DNA of 64,000 nucleotides from Galbula dea (Eukaryota; Chordata; Aves; Piciformes; Galbulidae): assembly GCA_013399015.1 (NCBI GenBank), contig VWZX01002522.1, forward strand, positions 1 through 64,000, given 5' to 3'. How positions within the stretch are numbered: position 1 is the first letter of the stretch; each line of letters begins with the position of its first letter. The notes beneath the pieces are model-generated. The model worked only from the letters and a program-made list of their open reading frames with translations. It did no database searches and was not told where the DNA came from. Below, in pieces: positions 10,301 to 22,900 of this stretch. The translations under genes were made by a program, and so were the position numbers.

Positions 10301-13300
10301 TTTTTCCAATGTAATTTGGCTGTGGAATAAGGTTAATTTTGCTTACCACCACCACAATAACTTGAGTGGGTGTATTCACCTAAAAACATAAAAAACCTGC
10401 AGGCTTGCACAGACATACACTCAGCAAAATCTCACTGTTAGGTTCACACAGTACATACACTGCACATTCGAGAAAAGACTTTCAGAAGCACATACTCTAT
10501 AACAGAAGTAAATAAATGGTTCAAGCCACTGGGGTTTATTTTTCATCCCCCAAAGACAGAATGACTTCTACACAAAACAATGACCTTCTTCTGAAGTAGG
10601 ACTGGCATTCTCTCATCCATAAAGCTGTGTAAGGATGGATCACCTGTTTTACCAGAGGAGCAAATCAGATTCTTTGCTGACAGTGTGCCATTGGTGGCAG
10701 CTCTGACTGTAATTATTCACTCTTACTACATGGAATTCAAGTTTTGCAACTGGAGTGAGATACTTCATTTCAGTAAACAATGTACTGCTTCCATGAGATG
10801 TAAATATTCATTAAAAACAAATCACTACTTTAATAACAGTATTAAAACAAATGTAATTAACAATACCAGATCATACAGAGTACAGGTGATATTAACAATA
10901 TAATATCTCCTCTTAGCTGTTTCAAATACAATAGTTTTCATAAACTTCCCAAACAAAGTTTGGTAACACCTGTCAAAAACATTCTGTATAGAATGGTTGA
11001 CTGAGATGCACAGATGCTTCCAAGTTAGAAGAATTTTCTTCCTGATGGCACTTCTTGCTTTCTTGTCATTACTTTCTTTGAAAATCTTTAGGTCTGGAAA
11101 AAAAAAACACAAAGCAAAACAACACTTTAAAAAAGATGTATGGCAACTACAGTGGCTTTGCTTTAAGGATGCAGTAACAGCCATATCTTTTTATTTTCTT
11201 ATTCTTGTGCTTGAAGGTTTTGTGCTGAAGAAGAATATTTTCTGGATTACATAAAAGAGAGAACAAAAAGAAATTTACCAACACCTCTAAGAATTTACAG
11301 ACATTAGGACTAGTTGGTCAAGGTGCTTTTCGCAAGCCACTCCTACTTTAAGTGAAACAAATCTTTAACTAAATGCAGTCTCGCAATGACTTTAAATACT
11401 GGTACGAACTTGTCTCCACTTTCAAAATATGAATAAAAATATGAACAACATGTGCACAAGACGACAAGATTTCAGTTAACGGTATAGTCCACCACAATAC
11501 TAGAATAATTGAAACTGATGATTTAAAGAAAAACCTACTTTGAATCTTAAAGGTTCTGCAATCCCTTCTACTAGGATGACAAACATGGAAAATATCGAAA
11601 CAGACTGCAGTTTGTAATCCTCTGCAATTTCCTATTCAAGCATATGTCACTCACTCTGCCCGCCTCGCACCCACTGGCTGTAGAAGCCACATTCTCTCTG
11701 AACCTGCAATGTTCAGACTAGATCATGTTGTTTAGAAGAACACTAAGTTTGAAGGCTAGATTCAAGTGCACCTCCCCAACCAGGTCCTGGAGAGATGTTA
11801 GGGCTCTAAAAAAAGAACAGCGCAAGCTAATGGTCTCTGTGTGTGCACAGCACAAATGGGCTGTTCTTCACAGCACACTGCTCCCACACACCCAGCAACC
11901 CTTTATTCTCGACTCTTCTAATTGCTCACTTCATACATGAATCAAAACAGGTAACATGAACTCTAGAACTGAAAAAGAGACGTAATAACATAGGTTTTGC
12001 AAACCTTTGATACTTTGAATCATATATAAAATTTTATGATTATAAGAATTATAAAGAACTATGAAGAAGAGTTCATGTTCATACTGTAATGAATCATAAA
12101 GCTTCTTTGTTTTCCATTTAAATAGCATATTCTGCATTAACACTTGGAACTGCTGACAGCACCATATCCATTGTCTACATACTTGCTTAACACTGGACTT
12201 GAATTACTTGAATTACTCAACATTTGATGGGAAGTATGCATTGGAAACTCAAGCCACATGTCCCAGCATCATGAATTTCAGTACTCAGACATATTCCACA
12301 TTTAGTAACTCAAGTGTCATCCCTCAGATATATTATACTAGAACATGTATTTCATTATATCACACTATTTGTGGTTTATTAAGAGAGTGGGATTTCAAGA
12401 AAAGTCTCAGCAGTGACTTACAAGTTTTATCATTGCATCCTCTAGACAGATGGACCACTGCTGAAGGACTTTAGAGCTGTGGCATGCTAAAGACATGACT
12501 GTCTTGCAATTTAGTTTTTACTTTTTTATAGGCTAATTCATCCTCCTGCGCACTGCTCAAAGGATTTTGCATGTTTCTTTGGATGGCACATCTTCAATCT
12601 AAGGTTATGCTGAAGTGCTGCAGAGCATGGGGTTTTCACAGTACTTTGTTCTGGGGTGAAAATCAATTTTTTTTCCCTTGCTTCTAATCTGTATTTCAAC
12701 CTTAATGCTCACTGTATTAAGAGTTAAAGGCATAAAACACTGGACTCATAGTTAGTAGTCTTATGGAGTTAATGAAGCCTAAAGGCAGGATTTTCTACAA
12801 TAAAAGTTGTGTGAACAAAACCAAAAGTTTTTGAAGCCTTTTCTATTGCCACAGTAGTCTTTTATGCCTTCTAGTACTTGGCTTTTGGAGACCAGTCTCT
12901 GCTTTTAAAGAGTCCCTGGCACTGTGAAAGCTAAGCCTTGAAAAACACTGCCATTGGCTGAAGCGTTATAAACATTTTGTCAGACGAAGAGCATGAACCC
13001 ACAAAAACCTTGTCTACTCAGACAGAATTATGAACTACTTGTGAATACCAATGGATAACTGCTTATTGATAAATGCCATAAATCCATGCAAGAGTGCTGT
13101 TCTTTGATGGCAGCCGTTTTGCCCTTCCTCAGCAAAGCACTGACATTATGTATATGGAACAAGGGAAATGATATCTCCTAGAAAAGATGGTTCAGGAATT
13201 CACCCAAAGGCAAGACTTCACGTAGGGGTTTTTTTTTTGAATGGTAACATTCTTGGGGAAAAAAATGTTGCTGTATATTGACAGCAGGCTCCAAGACAAG

Positions 13301-16300
13301 GGGAAATAGAAGGCAGAATGTGGGAACTAGCATCTCTGAAATCTATGCTGAAAGGCAAAGCATTATGTGTTCACTGAAAATATGCGACATTAGCCTGTGC
13401 AGCAGATGTCTGCCACCAAAACATGTAAAAACATTTTATACTGCACATAAAAAGCTTTAAGACTCATTCTAGTGAATTCCAGTCAAAATACTCAGCAAAT
13501 TAAATTAAATTAACATCCAATTACACCATGCCTCCAAGTGCTTCTTTTTCTTAAGAGGTACTCTACCATTGAGTAAAAGAAACTGAAGAGCTGGTCCTAA
13601 ACTCTGATTACTGAATCTAACTCTCATTCTCTTTTTTTTTTTTTTTTTCCCTTCATACTCACAGCCATCAGAAGAGGAATACAGTTGATGTAAAATTCTG
13701 ACAATCCAGTCACTGCGCCTTACAAAATAGGTAAACTTGCACATAAATACAGTTCATAGGGTCAGTTTTTGCTGGACATGGTACTGGGTAACAGGCTCTA
13801 AACCAGGCCCTGCTTGAGCCAAGGGATTTGACCAGATGACCTCCAGAAGTCCTTTCCAACCAATTGGTCTGCTGTAACACAATGATGCAGTTAAGAGATA
13901 CTTTTCAGACACAAATTTAACTGTGTAAAATCTGCGTAGACACTGAAGACAGAATTCACAATGGCAAGCTTTAGCCTAAGAAGGTCTCTTGGAGTTATCT
14001 CTAAAGTCAGGGAAGACAGATAGAACTCCCCCACAGTCCTGTGCTAAATTAATACTGAAGTTTGGTTATCATACATGTTAGAAGAGTAATAAGCAGCTAA
14101 GCAGCTTCCCTAACAACCTCCCCAACACTAACATACACAACTTTGTGTAGCTGCAAACAAGGTTATCTTTAATCTAGGTCAGTTCCCCAATTCTCTTTAT
14201 TCTGTTGCTACACAAGCAGAATGGAAAAGCAGGAAAAGTGATGGACAATACTTACAAAAAGCCATTCTGCCAGAAGAAATGCTTACCTCAGCCCATGAAT
14301 ATCTCAGATGGCAAACAAACAGTACAAAAAGACCTACCTGCATAGTTGTAACTATGATGGGACATTCCCCTCCCCATAATATTCAATAGTCTTTTTCAGT
14401 ATGATGTGAAATCCTAGGGTACTCTTCCTGTCAGTGTGGACAGAAGAGACCTTTTCCAAAGGTTAAACGTGTTCAATTTTCAACTCCTGCAGTGACTATT
14501 TTATTTCCAACAAGTCAAACAGACTTGCTCTACAATTCCATCTTTATTAAATTCTTGTCAGCACATTCCGTCAAAGATGTTTCCCTTTACCTAGCAATGT
14601 TTTGTGGAGGCAAAACAGTCTCAGAAAAAAATAAAGTAAGGGAGGGCGTTAATCTATGAAGGCCAGATTTAAGTAATCACCAGTCTGTTACACTGCAACT
14701 ATCTTGACTTCAAGAATATACAGGCAAACTTCATCACCTTATTTCCAGACAAGTGACAGAACACCTTGTAACACAGTCTTTCCATCTGTCCAGAGACAGA
14801 TGAAAACCAGCATTACTCACCTCAAAGAAATAAGGCATTTTCTAGAGTAATAAATGAAGCTATCTGCTTTATATGTAAAGAAATTTTACTTTATAGTAAA
14901 TCCTTTACAGCACTTTGATTCTCAGACAATCCTTTAAAAACCAATTTCTCTTTATTTTTAAGAACTCAGTACTTCTTCAAAACCACATATTTTAACCCAA
15001 ATTATTCAGTTTCTCAGAACTTCTAAATGCACTGGGATTAGCTATAACAATGTCTAACAAACAATGTCTAACAATTTATAACAAACATTGCTTTTTCTTC
15101 TTCTTCCAAAGGAAGTTACACACCTGCCTAGTTTTTTCAATCACATGCTGCTCATAAAATAGCATTTGATAACATGACTATCTTCTTTCAAGCTTAAAAA
15201 ACCTGGATAGTCATTTCTCCATAATCTCTACTCAGAATTGTTTTGTTATGTTGCATTGTCTGAGGCATTTCAAAAGAAGATATAGGAAGACAAATTTCAT
15301 GGAGTTACAACAGTTACTTGTCCATATATTCATGACTGCTAACTAATGGTTTCAAATCTGTGTCTGCTAAGGAATAAGATTGTCAATGCTGCAGAAGAAG
15401 TGACCTGTCAATACCTACTCTTGACTCAGCAATGCACACCTGGTTTGGAAGCTTTGAAGATCTCAAATTGCACTTTTCACCTGCAGGCACTTACCTCACC
15501 ATTGGAGAACGTGACCCAGAGAGCCAGAGTTCCCTGTACTGTCTGCAATTTCACCAGCAACAACAATGAGAGTTCAGAAATGATTTAACCTTGCATCAGC
15601 ACTGTAAAAGGTCAGTGCCTTAAGGCTAAAGCTGCACACTGACAGGGAGATGAAAGCAGTGATACACAAGCAAAAGTTGAAAAGGATAAGCTTAGAATTC
15701 TGTTAAGATTTAACCACTTCCGTGAATGACAAAACCCATTCCAGATGCATTAAAAACCCCATAAAAATTAATAACCAACCTGTATTAAAGACACATTCAT
15801 CTCTTCCATTCACAGTCTGTGCAATGCTTTCTATTATGTGAAAACTTTCCTATCTGGTAGGATTCCCATTTACATGGGCTATCCATCAAAAAAAACCCCA
15901 AAAGCCAGTCTTAACTCAGTTATCAAAATGTTTTAAGAGTAACTCATGCCAGAGAATTTTATGTCTGTGGCTGCTATAACAGACTTTTTTCCACTGTGGT
16001 TTTTGGTTCTCCCCTCCTCCTCCCCGTTTTACCCAGTTTCCTGCAGAACAGTGGAGTTCCCCAAACAGCTGACTGAGTCTTCAGAATGACTGTGTAGTTT
16101 TATAGAAGCCATGTGATTTTCCTACACAGATTTCAAGAAATCTAGGTAAAAACATGGATAATGTCACTCCAAATTTGGCTAAAAAACTAAAACATGTAGT
16201 TTAATTAGTGTTAAAGTACTTCTAAATTATTCTCTAATTTGTTAAACAGTTAACCAATGATGATATCCACTGGCTCATAAACATGTCTTTTAGGAGAGTT

Positions 16301-19300
16301 TACAAGCAACAGGGTTTCTAACAAAAGATGACAGATGGTAGATAACCAGTTAGTGAGAAGGTATTATGGACTGATCATGCATCTAGTCCTCAGTCAATGA
16401 TCCAATTACTCTTGAGGTAGCAGGCACACTAGATCTGTATTACTGTAATTTCTTCTTATTTATGGAAACCATAATCATAGGAATGTGGGATTATTGCTAA
16501 CTGATGACAGTTGGCTGCTTACACAGGATAATTCTGCAGCTCACCTTTCATGGCTGCTTATTAACAGTAAGTGATTTTTAGCCTCTTCTTGTAACAAAAG
16601 GTTCCAAATTACTTGTGTTTATATAAAACTGTTGCACAAGACAAATAATATAAAGTTTGTGGTCTGACATACTTTTTCAGATTAATTTAGGACTGCAACT
16701 ATAAAATTTTGAGTATCTTAAGATTAATTTGTATAGACAAACTTAAAAGACTTCAACACAGAGCCAAAATTTACTATGAACTCCAAAACAAGAGGAATAC
16801 TATTTTTTCAGGTATGCTTTGCAAGTTGTGCCAAAGTCAATAGCTATTAGGTAAGTGCACTATAGCTAAAGGGGATTTCTGAACACATTTCATCTGTTTG
16901 ACTACTCATACTAGTTAAACAAAAAAACAAGGATGAGACATGGCTATCATTCTCTGCAAAACTGAATTATGTGGTTACACGGAGGCAGAGTTTGGAGCCA
17001 GGAGGGAGCTGAATTTTTTTCTACTCAGGATACTCAAGATGTACCTACTACCCCAGGGTAATTCGGTGCCTCTATTAAGATAGATCAGTGAAACAGTTAA
17101 TGATATTTAAACTATCATTACATGCCAAATAACCACCTTGGCATATTCTAAACCACGAACTTCTTTCTCTATTTGGTGGAAAAAACCCCTTTTCCATGTT
17201 GATATAGTTCTCAGGCAGACTAGCATCTTGACTAAAAAGCATTTCTACAAGCATAACTTATTTCACTTGGAGAAAAAAAACACAGCAACAGAAGCTGCAT
17301 TTAGTAACAAAACAGACTCAGAAAAGGTAGCTTTACCAATAATGTTGTGCCAGAACAGCTACTGTGACTAACCTTTGCCTGCCTACACAAAGGTTAAGAT
17401 AAATCTTTTGCAGTCCTTGACTGCAGTTTGGGTTTTTTATTTTCTACATAAAACTCACACTTAATTTTTAAAAAGTGTCCATAAATCAAGTTATCTACAG
17501 TAATGCTAATATGCTTCTAGGTAGTCTTAGTGAAACTAAGAATGGCTTATTACAATTTACAATAAACTGTTTAAAACTTCATTTTCTCTAAAATCGAACA
17601 AAGCAAAACTGAACCAAACTCTTCAAAAATTACTGTAAATTCCAGATTCTGCCCTGGATTATATTAATTCTGCCTGCAAAATTATTTAGATTAAATCAAT
17701 GCAATGTATGTGTAAACTATCTATCTCAGCAAGATAATGCTTTTTGCAAATTACAGGGTTTTCTTTAAGTGATATATTCTGCTAAAACCTATAGGACTGT
17801 AGGAAGAACAGCACTATACATTTGGCTTTGTCCAAAGAATTACGTTATTCTTCAAATAAGCAGATGTGGGTAAAGGAATAGTGAAATGCTTTCCAGACTT
17901 ACTGTCAGCACCAAAAGTGAAAAAAAGCAAATCTAGACATTTTAAAAATAAGAATTAAAAAATAATCTAATTCTAATTTCATCTAGGCAAGTAGCTCAAC
18001 AGTATCATATACAACCATTCCCATATTGCAAATTCCCGTTTAGTTTCCATTCTTGCATATGAGACCAGGAGATTTTAGGGGAAAGGGAAAGTAGCTTTGG
18101 CACTTTCTTTTTGAGAGACTATTCTGATGAATTAAAAGTGCTCAGTTATCCATTTATTAAATCTCTTACTCTCAGCTCCAATTTTAGCTACAATGTAAGC
18201 TTCCCACAGGTAAGGGGTGTGAGAATCAGTAGCACTGGTGCACTTTACGCGTGTTAGAAAAAAACTGGTAATTCATTTTAATAGGTTAAACAATCTGAAC
18301 ATTAATTTGTCTTAAGATGATTAAATTACTGACCCTTCATTCGCATCCAGTTGCTTCCTGTGGTTAAAACCTAATGTACAGGAGAGAAATTTTCTTCTCA
18401 AGTATGTAACTGTGTGGCTTTTTGTCCACAGGAATTTAGATCCAGCTATGGTAGCTTGAAACATGAGACCAGTTACCCTATTAAGTTAAATTCTACAAAA
18501 AATAGTGATATATTTTGAGGTCTTTCCTTATTTAAAAAAAAAAAAAAAATTAAAAAAAGAGTTACCAATGATAGTTCACACATTTTAATGGGGGTTAATG
18601 ATGTCCAGTTAGTTACTGGAATTCCTACAGAGAACCAAAAAAGCCATAGAAAATGAACTTCCTGAGGGATTCCTCAAAGAGTACATTGGAACATGATTGG
18701 GTTGTATTGGCAGGATAGCTTTTTTCCTGGTTTATACAGTTTCTGGTTTTAGGAAAAAGACTGGCTCAAGTCTTTCACAGAAGTTTGTGTTGGCCACCTC
18801 TTCTTTGAACAATGATACATGCCAGCACGGTTTTGTAAGAGAAGATGAGCACTGAAAGCTGGAGGGGCTGTACTCATTCCTAGTATAGAAAACACCCTAT
18901 AACCCAAGGTAAGAACCTAACGCTATGATGGACAATAAGGTCAACTGAGAACTGGCTGAACAACAGACCTCAGAGGGTTGTCATCAGTGGTGCAGAAGCT
19001 AGTTGGAAGGCCTGTAGCCAGAGGTATTGCCCAGGGGTCAGGACTGGGTCTAGTCTTGGCCAACATCTTCATCAGTGATCTGGATGAAAAGGCTGAGTGT
19101 ACTCTCAAAGTTTGCTGATGATAAAAAACTGGGAGGAGCAGCTGACACACCAGAAGGCTGTGATGCCATCCAGTGAGACAGGGACAAGCTAGAGAGCTGG
19201 CTAGAGGGGTTCTTCATGAAGTTCAACGAGGGCAAGCATAGAGTTCTAAACCTGGGGTAGAATAACAACATGCACCAATACAGGTCAGGGACTGACCTGC

Positions 19301-19660
19301 TGGAAAGCAGTTCCACAGAGAACCTGTGAGTCCTGGTGGACAACCTGACCACGAGCCAGCAGTGTGCTTTTGTAGGCAAGAAGGCCAATGGTACTCTGGG
19401 GTGCATTAAGAAGTGTGACCAGCAGGTCAAGGGAGGTTCTCCTCCCGCTCTGCCCTAGTGACATATGGAATATTGTGTCCAGTTCTGGACACCTCCTTCC
19501 AAGAGAGTCAGGGAACTACTGGAGAGAGTCCAGCAGAGGACTACAGAGATGATTAGGGGACTGGAGCATCTCTCTTTTGAGAACAGGCTGAGAGCCCTGG
19601 TGCTGCTTAGCCTGGGGAAGAGCAGACAAAGGGATTTTTATCAATGCCTATAAATATCTA
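7301..19660. other. Intergenic region between COL14A1 and MRPL13
   Basis: About 12 kb with no recognisable coding exon on either strand. It contains CR1 fragments (about 13780-13887 and 18930-19675), homopolymer runs (T17 at 13632-13648, A-rich 18534-18559) and otherwise AT-rich sequence. Short open frames such as 9743-9949 have no family resemblance, start context or splice context that I can support. If MRPL13 ended elsewhere than 19889, its last exon would have to lie in this stretch. Confidence 0.6.
13780..13887 (+). mobile_element. CR1 LINE 3' end fragment
   Basis: It contains the typical CR1 3' end order: GGCCCTGCTTGAGCCAAGGG, then GACCAGATGACCTCCAGAAG, then TCCTTTCCAACC. The usual tandem octamer tail is degraded. 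Confidence 0.8.
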
Positions 19661-19675
19661 AAGGACAAATGTCAA
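18930..19675 (+). mobile_element. CR1 LINE fragment, 3' part of the reverse transcriptase ORF, inactive
   Basis: The plus strand encodes broken pieces of the C-terminal part of CR1 ORF2. Positions 19465-19653 still read EYCVQFWTPPSKRVRELLER and then MIRGLEHLSFENRLRAL, the recognisable CR1 tail. Upstream, ISDLDEKAECT-like and SQQCAFVGKKANGTLG-like segments lie in disrupted frames with stops. The element is 5'-truncated and lacks its 3' tail. It lies antisense to MRPL13, just beyond the candidate MRPL13 last exon. Confidence 0.9.
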
Positions 19676-19888
19676 GCATTTTACAAACTTGGTATTAACT
19701 GCAAGTTACAATATTTATAACACAGCACATCACTGGAAATACTCCAAATATCTTTTTTTGTATCCAATATAATGTGAGGTATCTTTTAGTGTTGGTTCCC
19801 TGTAAAATTATCTGAGGAAATTAACAGACAAAAAAATCCCACTTCATAAAGTAAAACTACCAGCATCTTGTATTTATAAAATTATTGT

Positions 19889-19946
19889 CTATAGCGTCAT
19901 TTCAGCGACATAACCAGGATATTTGTCTTGTTCAGCTTCTTCAGCT
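19889..19946 (-). CDS. MRPL13: MRPL13 candidate last coding exon (exon 7)
   Basis: A 58-nt open stretch preceded by an AACAG acceptor with TTCTTTCTTGG-like pyrimidine-rich sequence upstream. Joined to exon 6 it completes a Pro codon (CC|A), then reads AEEAEQDKYPGYVAEMTL and TAG at 19891-19889. This makes the whole coding sequence 573 nt, in frame. The human protein, as I recall it, ends PPEDYRL, so this tail would be longer and different. Supporting points are the phase, the acidic protein-like composition and the prompt stop. Against it: no canonical AATAAA lies close downstream (only TATAAA-like variants), and a CR1 element begins about 215 bp away. No better PEDY-like exon was found elsewhere between 7300 and 26069. 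Confidence 0.55.
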
Positions 19947-22900
19947 CTGTTACTATTACATCCAAGAAAGAATAGGAACTTGCATTAAAAAGAAGTTGAA
20001 CTGGGTAAGACAACTAACTGTTGCAGTCATCTTGTAAGACAGCAAATACAAAGAGCAAGTGTGGCTGAGAGGATCTCTCAATCTGAATGCCTTTCGTTTA
20101 CTAACGTCTACAAATTTGTTTGCTAGGAATATGAGCAGCAGACTTCAGGTTGCCCAAGGTTGGCAAGGCTAGCTTTATGGAACACAAAGCTAGGGAGAAA
20201 TTGGAAGTAGAAGTTACAATCACGGTATCATTAGCACAGGATGTAAAAGACTATTTATCAGAGCTATCTGTAATTCCTAGGTGTCAGACATGCTTGTGTT
20301 TCGTCAACTACAAACTTTTCTTTCTGAGAACTTAGCAATTCACCACTTTCAAAGCCATTGAGTGTTGCTGATGAACTATCAAGAACTTTGTGTGCCATGC
20401 CACAGGGGTGACATGCAGTGTCAGTACTAGGACCCTGCCTAGCCCATGCTGTTCAGCTGTAATAAAATTAATGGCATCAGACCAGGTTCTATAAGCCCCT
20501 GCCTCAAGGCAGGATGTCCAGATGGGGGCCAGAAATCAGACAAGTAACTCAGAAAAATAAACATGAAAAAGGTGTTTGATTTTCTTAAACTACATTTCAG
20601 AGTTTACAATACATCAAGTTTTAAAAATGCCTTAAGTGTTCAAGGACTTTTTTCCCCAGAAAAGACAAGTGAGAGGTTGTCTGGCCCAAGGAGAGTTCCT
20701 GTGAACTGGCAGTAGAACTGGCGTTCAGCATGCAGACCAGCACCAGCCCGAGCACACTCCTGGAGATCAGACAGCTCTGCTTTCCTAAAGGAAACTCTCA
20801 GGAATGCATCCATCTAACTGGAACAACACAGAGCTGCTGTTCTGTATATCTGGAAACATTCTTATTTAAATACTTCTTCAAAAACAATTTCCTGGCCTTA
20901 AAACTGTCTAAAAACATATATATATATATACATACACACACACCCCCAGACAGTTAAACAACTTCAAAATGATATATAACAGGAAAAGTTACACATGAAT
21001 CTCATGTATCCTTGCTTTTATGGAACAGAATTGTTTGCTTAGTCACATATGTGACTGGCAAATTCTGTGATGATTTCTGTTTAAAATTCATTTAAAAGAC
21101 TTAAAATCTGAAATTTCAAACACACTTGAAATAATGGTTTCATTCATGGTAAGCTGCTACCAAAAAAAAAAAAAAAAGTCAAACTCAGTCAAAGGAAGCA
21201 GTTTTTGATCTTTCTCCTCTCTAAATGTGTCTGGAAAACACACAATTTGACTTTCCTGTATCTATGCTATTTTCCACCACACTTATTTCAGACCTCTCCA
21301 CAGAGGAGCTAAGAGAAGCTCTCCACAGTTTGGGAAGCCACTTTGTTCAGGTTGGGAACAAAAGGAAAGAATGCTCAAAAGACCTCTCCCTCACTGGAAA
21401 GATCCTGACATTTAGTTTTCTGCTTTCACAGAGCAGGGTCCTGCTTGATGTGCGATCATGAACTGAAGGAGGGGTGAAGCAAAGGCTCCCCACTCTGAAA
21501 AAAACAAAGTATTCGCTAGGTTTCCACACCAGACCTGTGTTTTCCTTAAAAATAATTACAAAATAAAATTAAAAAAACACCCAAACACCAAAACATTTCT
21601 CTGTTTCAGCATTCCACTTGGATATCATATAGTTGTCTATGGTGCACCAGTCTCCAATTACCAGCAAAATAGCCTTCAAAATACTGTACTTTTTACCTAT
21701 GAGATCATTATCAGCACTGAGCATGTTCTCTTCACATTCCAAGTGAAAATTACTTACATATTACTTTGGATTAAAAAGAAAAATGCTCTTTTCCTCCTAA
21801 TACTAGTAACTTCTCATATAAATTCAGTAATTTATATTCATTCCTGTTATCTATCTTATGGCTATTTTATATACAGTGAGGTACATTTTTTGGGTGCAAG
21901 TTTTAATATAAAACATTAAAGCCCTTCAATATTAATTTTCCTGTCCCAAGTGTGTTTACTTGTAATTCTTGCCTTACATACTTTCACACAAGGTATGCAT
22001 TTGATCTCTTCCATTGAGGAACACAGCTACTTTTAAAGGGCTAATATAAACATTTATTTTTTCCTGTAGAATGACTTTCCATAAGGTGTGGGGGGTTTTT
22101 TTTGATTTTTAATCAAAGGAATTTCCTCCCCTTTTGAGCCTCTATCCTTTGTTAAACAGAACACCCTCCAGCCTCAGAACTTCAATTAAAACAAAATTAA
22201 AAAAAAAGTCAAGGAAGGCAGGAAAACTTAAAATCATTTGAAGAAAGAAAAACAAAACAAACCCCTGAGTTTATAGTTTCTACTGCATCCTTCATTTTTC
22301 TGGTTTATTGTAGGGACTTACTTCAAAGTAAGTCTTACTGCTTTGAAGCTGTCTGTAGGTTCTGCAGAAGCTCACAGACCAATGTACACAAGAGTAAACA
22401 TAGGCCTTCTTTATCCTAAATGCAGGACACAGAACAAGAAAAGGCTACTCATTGTAGCACTGTGTGCTCTCACCCAGACCTCTACAACCCAAGGAAACAC
22501 CGAACAGGACTAACACTACCAGCAGCCTATGCTTTTGGGTTCTTGAACAGTTTCCTAATTCATCTGTTTTACTATCTATGTTTGTTTACTCTTGTTATAT
22601 ACTTTCAACCCAGGGAAGTGGTTGAGTCATCAGCCCTGGAAATGCTCAAAAACCATGTAAATGTGGTGCTTAGAGACATGGTTTAGTGGTGGACTTGGCA
22701 GAGTTAGGCTAATGGTTGGACTCTATGACCTTAAAGGTCCTTTCCAACCTAAATGATTCTATGATATATAAAGAACCATAAAATAACTTCCATCAGAAGG
22801 GACTACAAAAAAGTTAACTGCATCACTCCTCCAGTGGAAGTTGGACTAACTTCAGCATTACATCAAGTTTCCCAGGAACTCCTGTAGTCAAGTTCTGAGC

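Noticed and set aside
11608..11640. Minus-strand GAGGATTAC (Glu-Asp-Tyr) near a TTGCAG, as a possible MRPL13 last exon
   Set aside because: The acceptor and the Glu-Asp-Tyr reading are in incompatible phases with exon 6, and the open frame runs on too far.
16035..16105. Minus-strand stretch reading HSEDSVSCLGNSTVLQETG after an ACACAG, as an alternative MRPL13 last exon
   Set aside because: The phase fits, but the upstream pyrimidine tract is poor and there is no likeness to a ribosomal protein tail. It is less convincing than 19889-19946.
19050..19653. Open frames on both strands around 19050-19653
   Set aside because: These are decayed pieces of a CR1 retrotransposon reverse transcriptase ORF and its antisense, not host genes.
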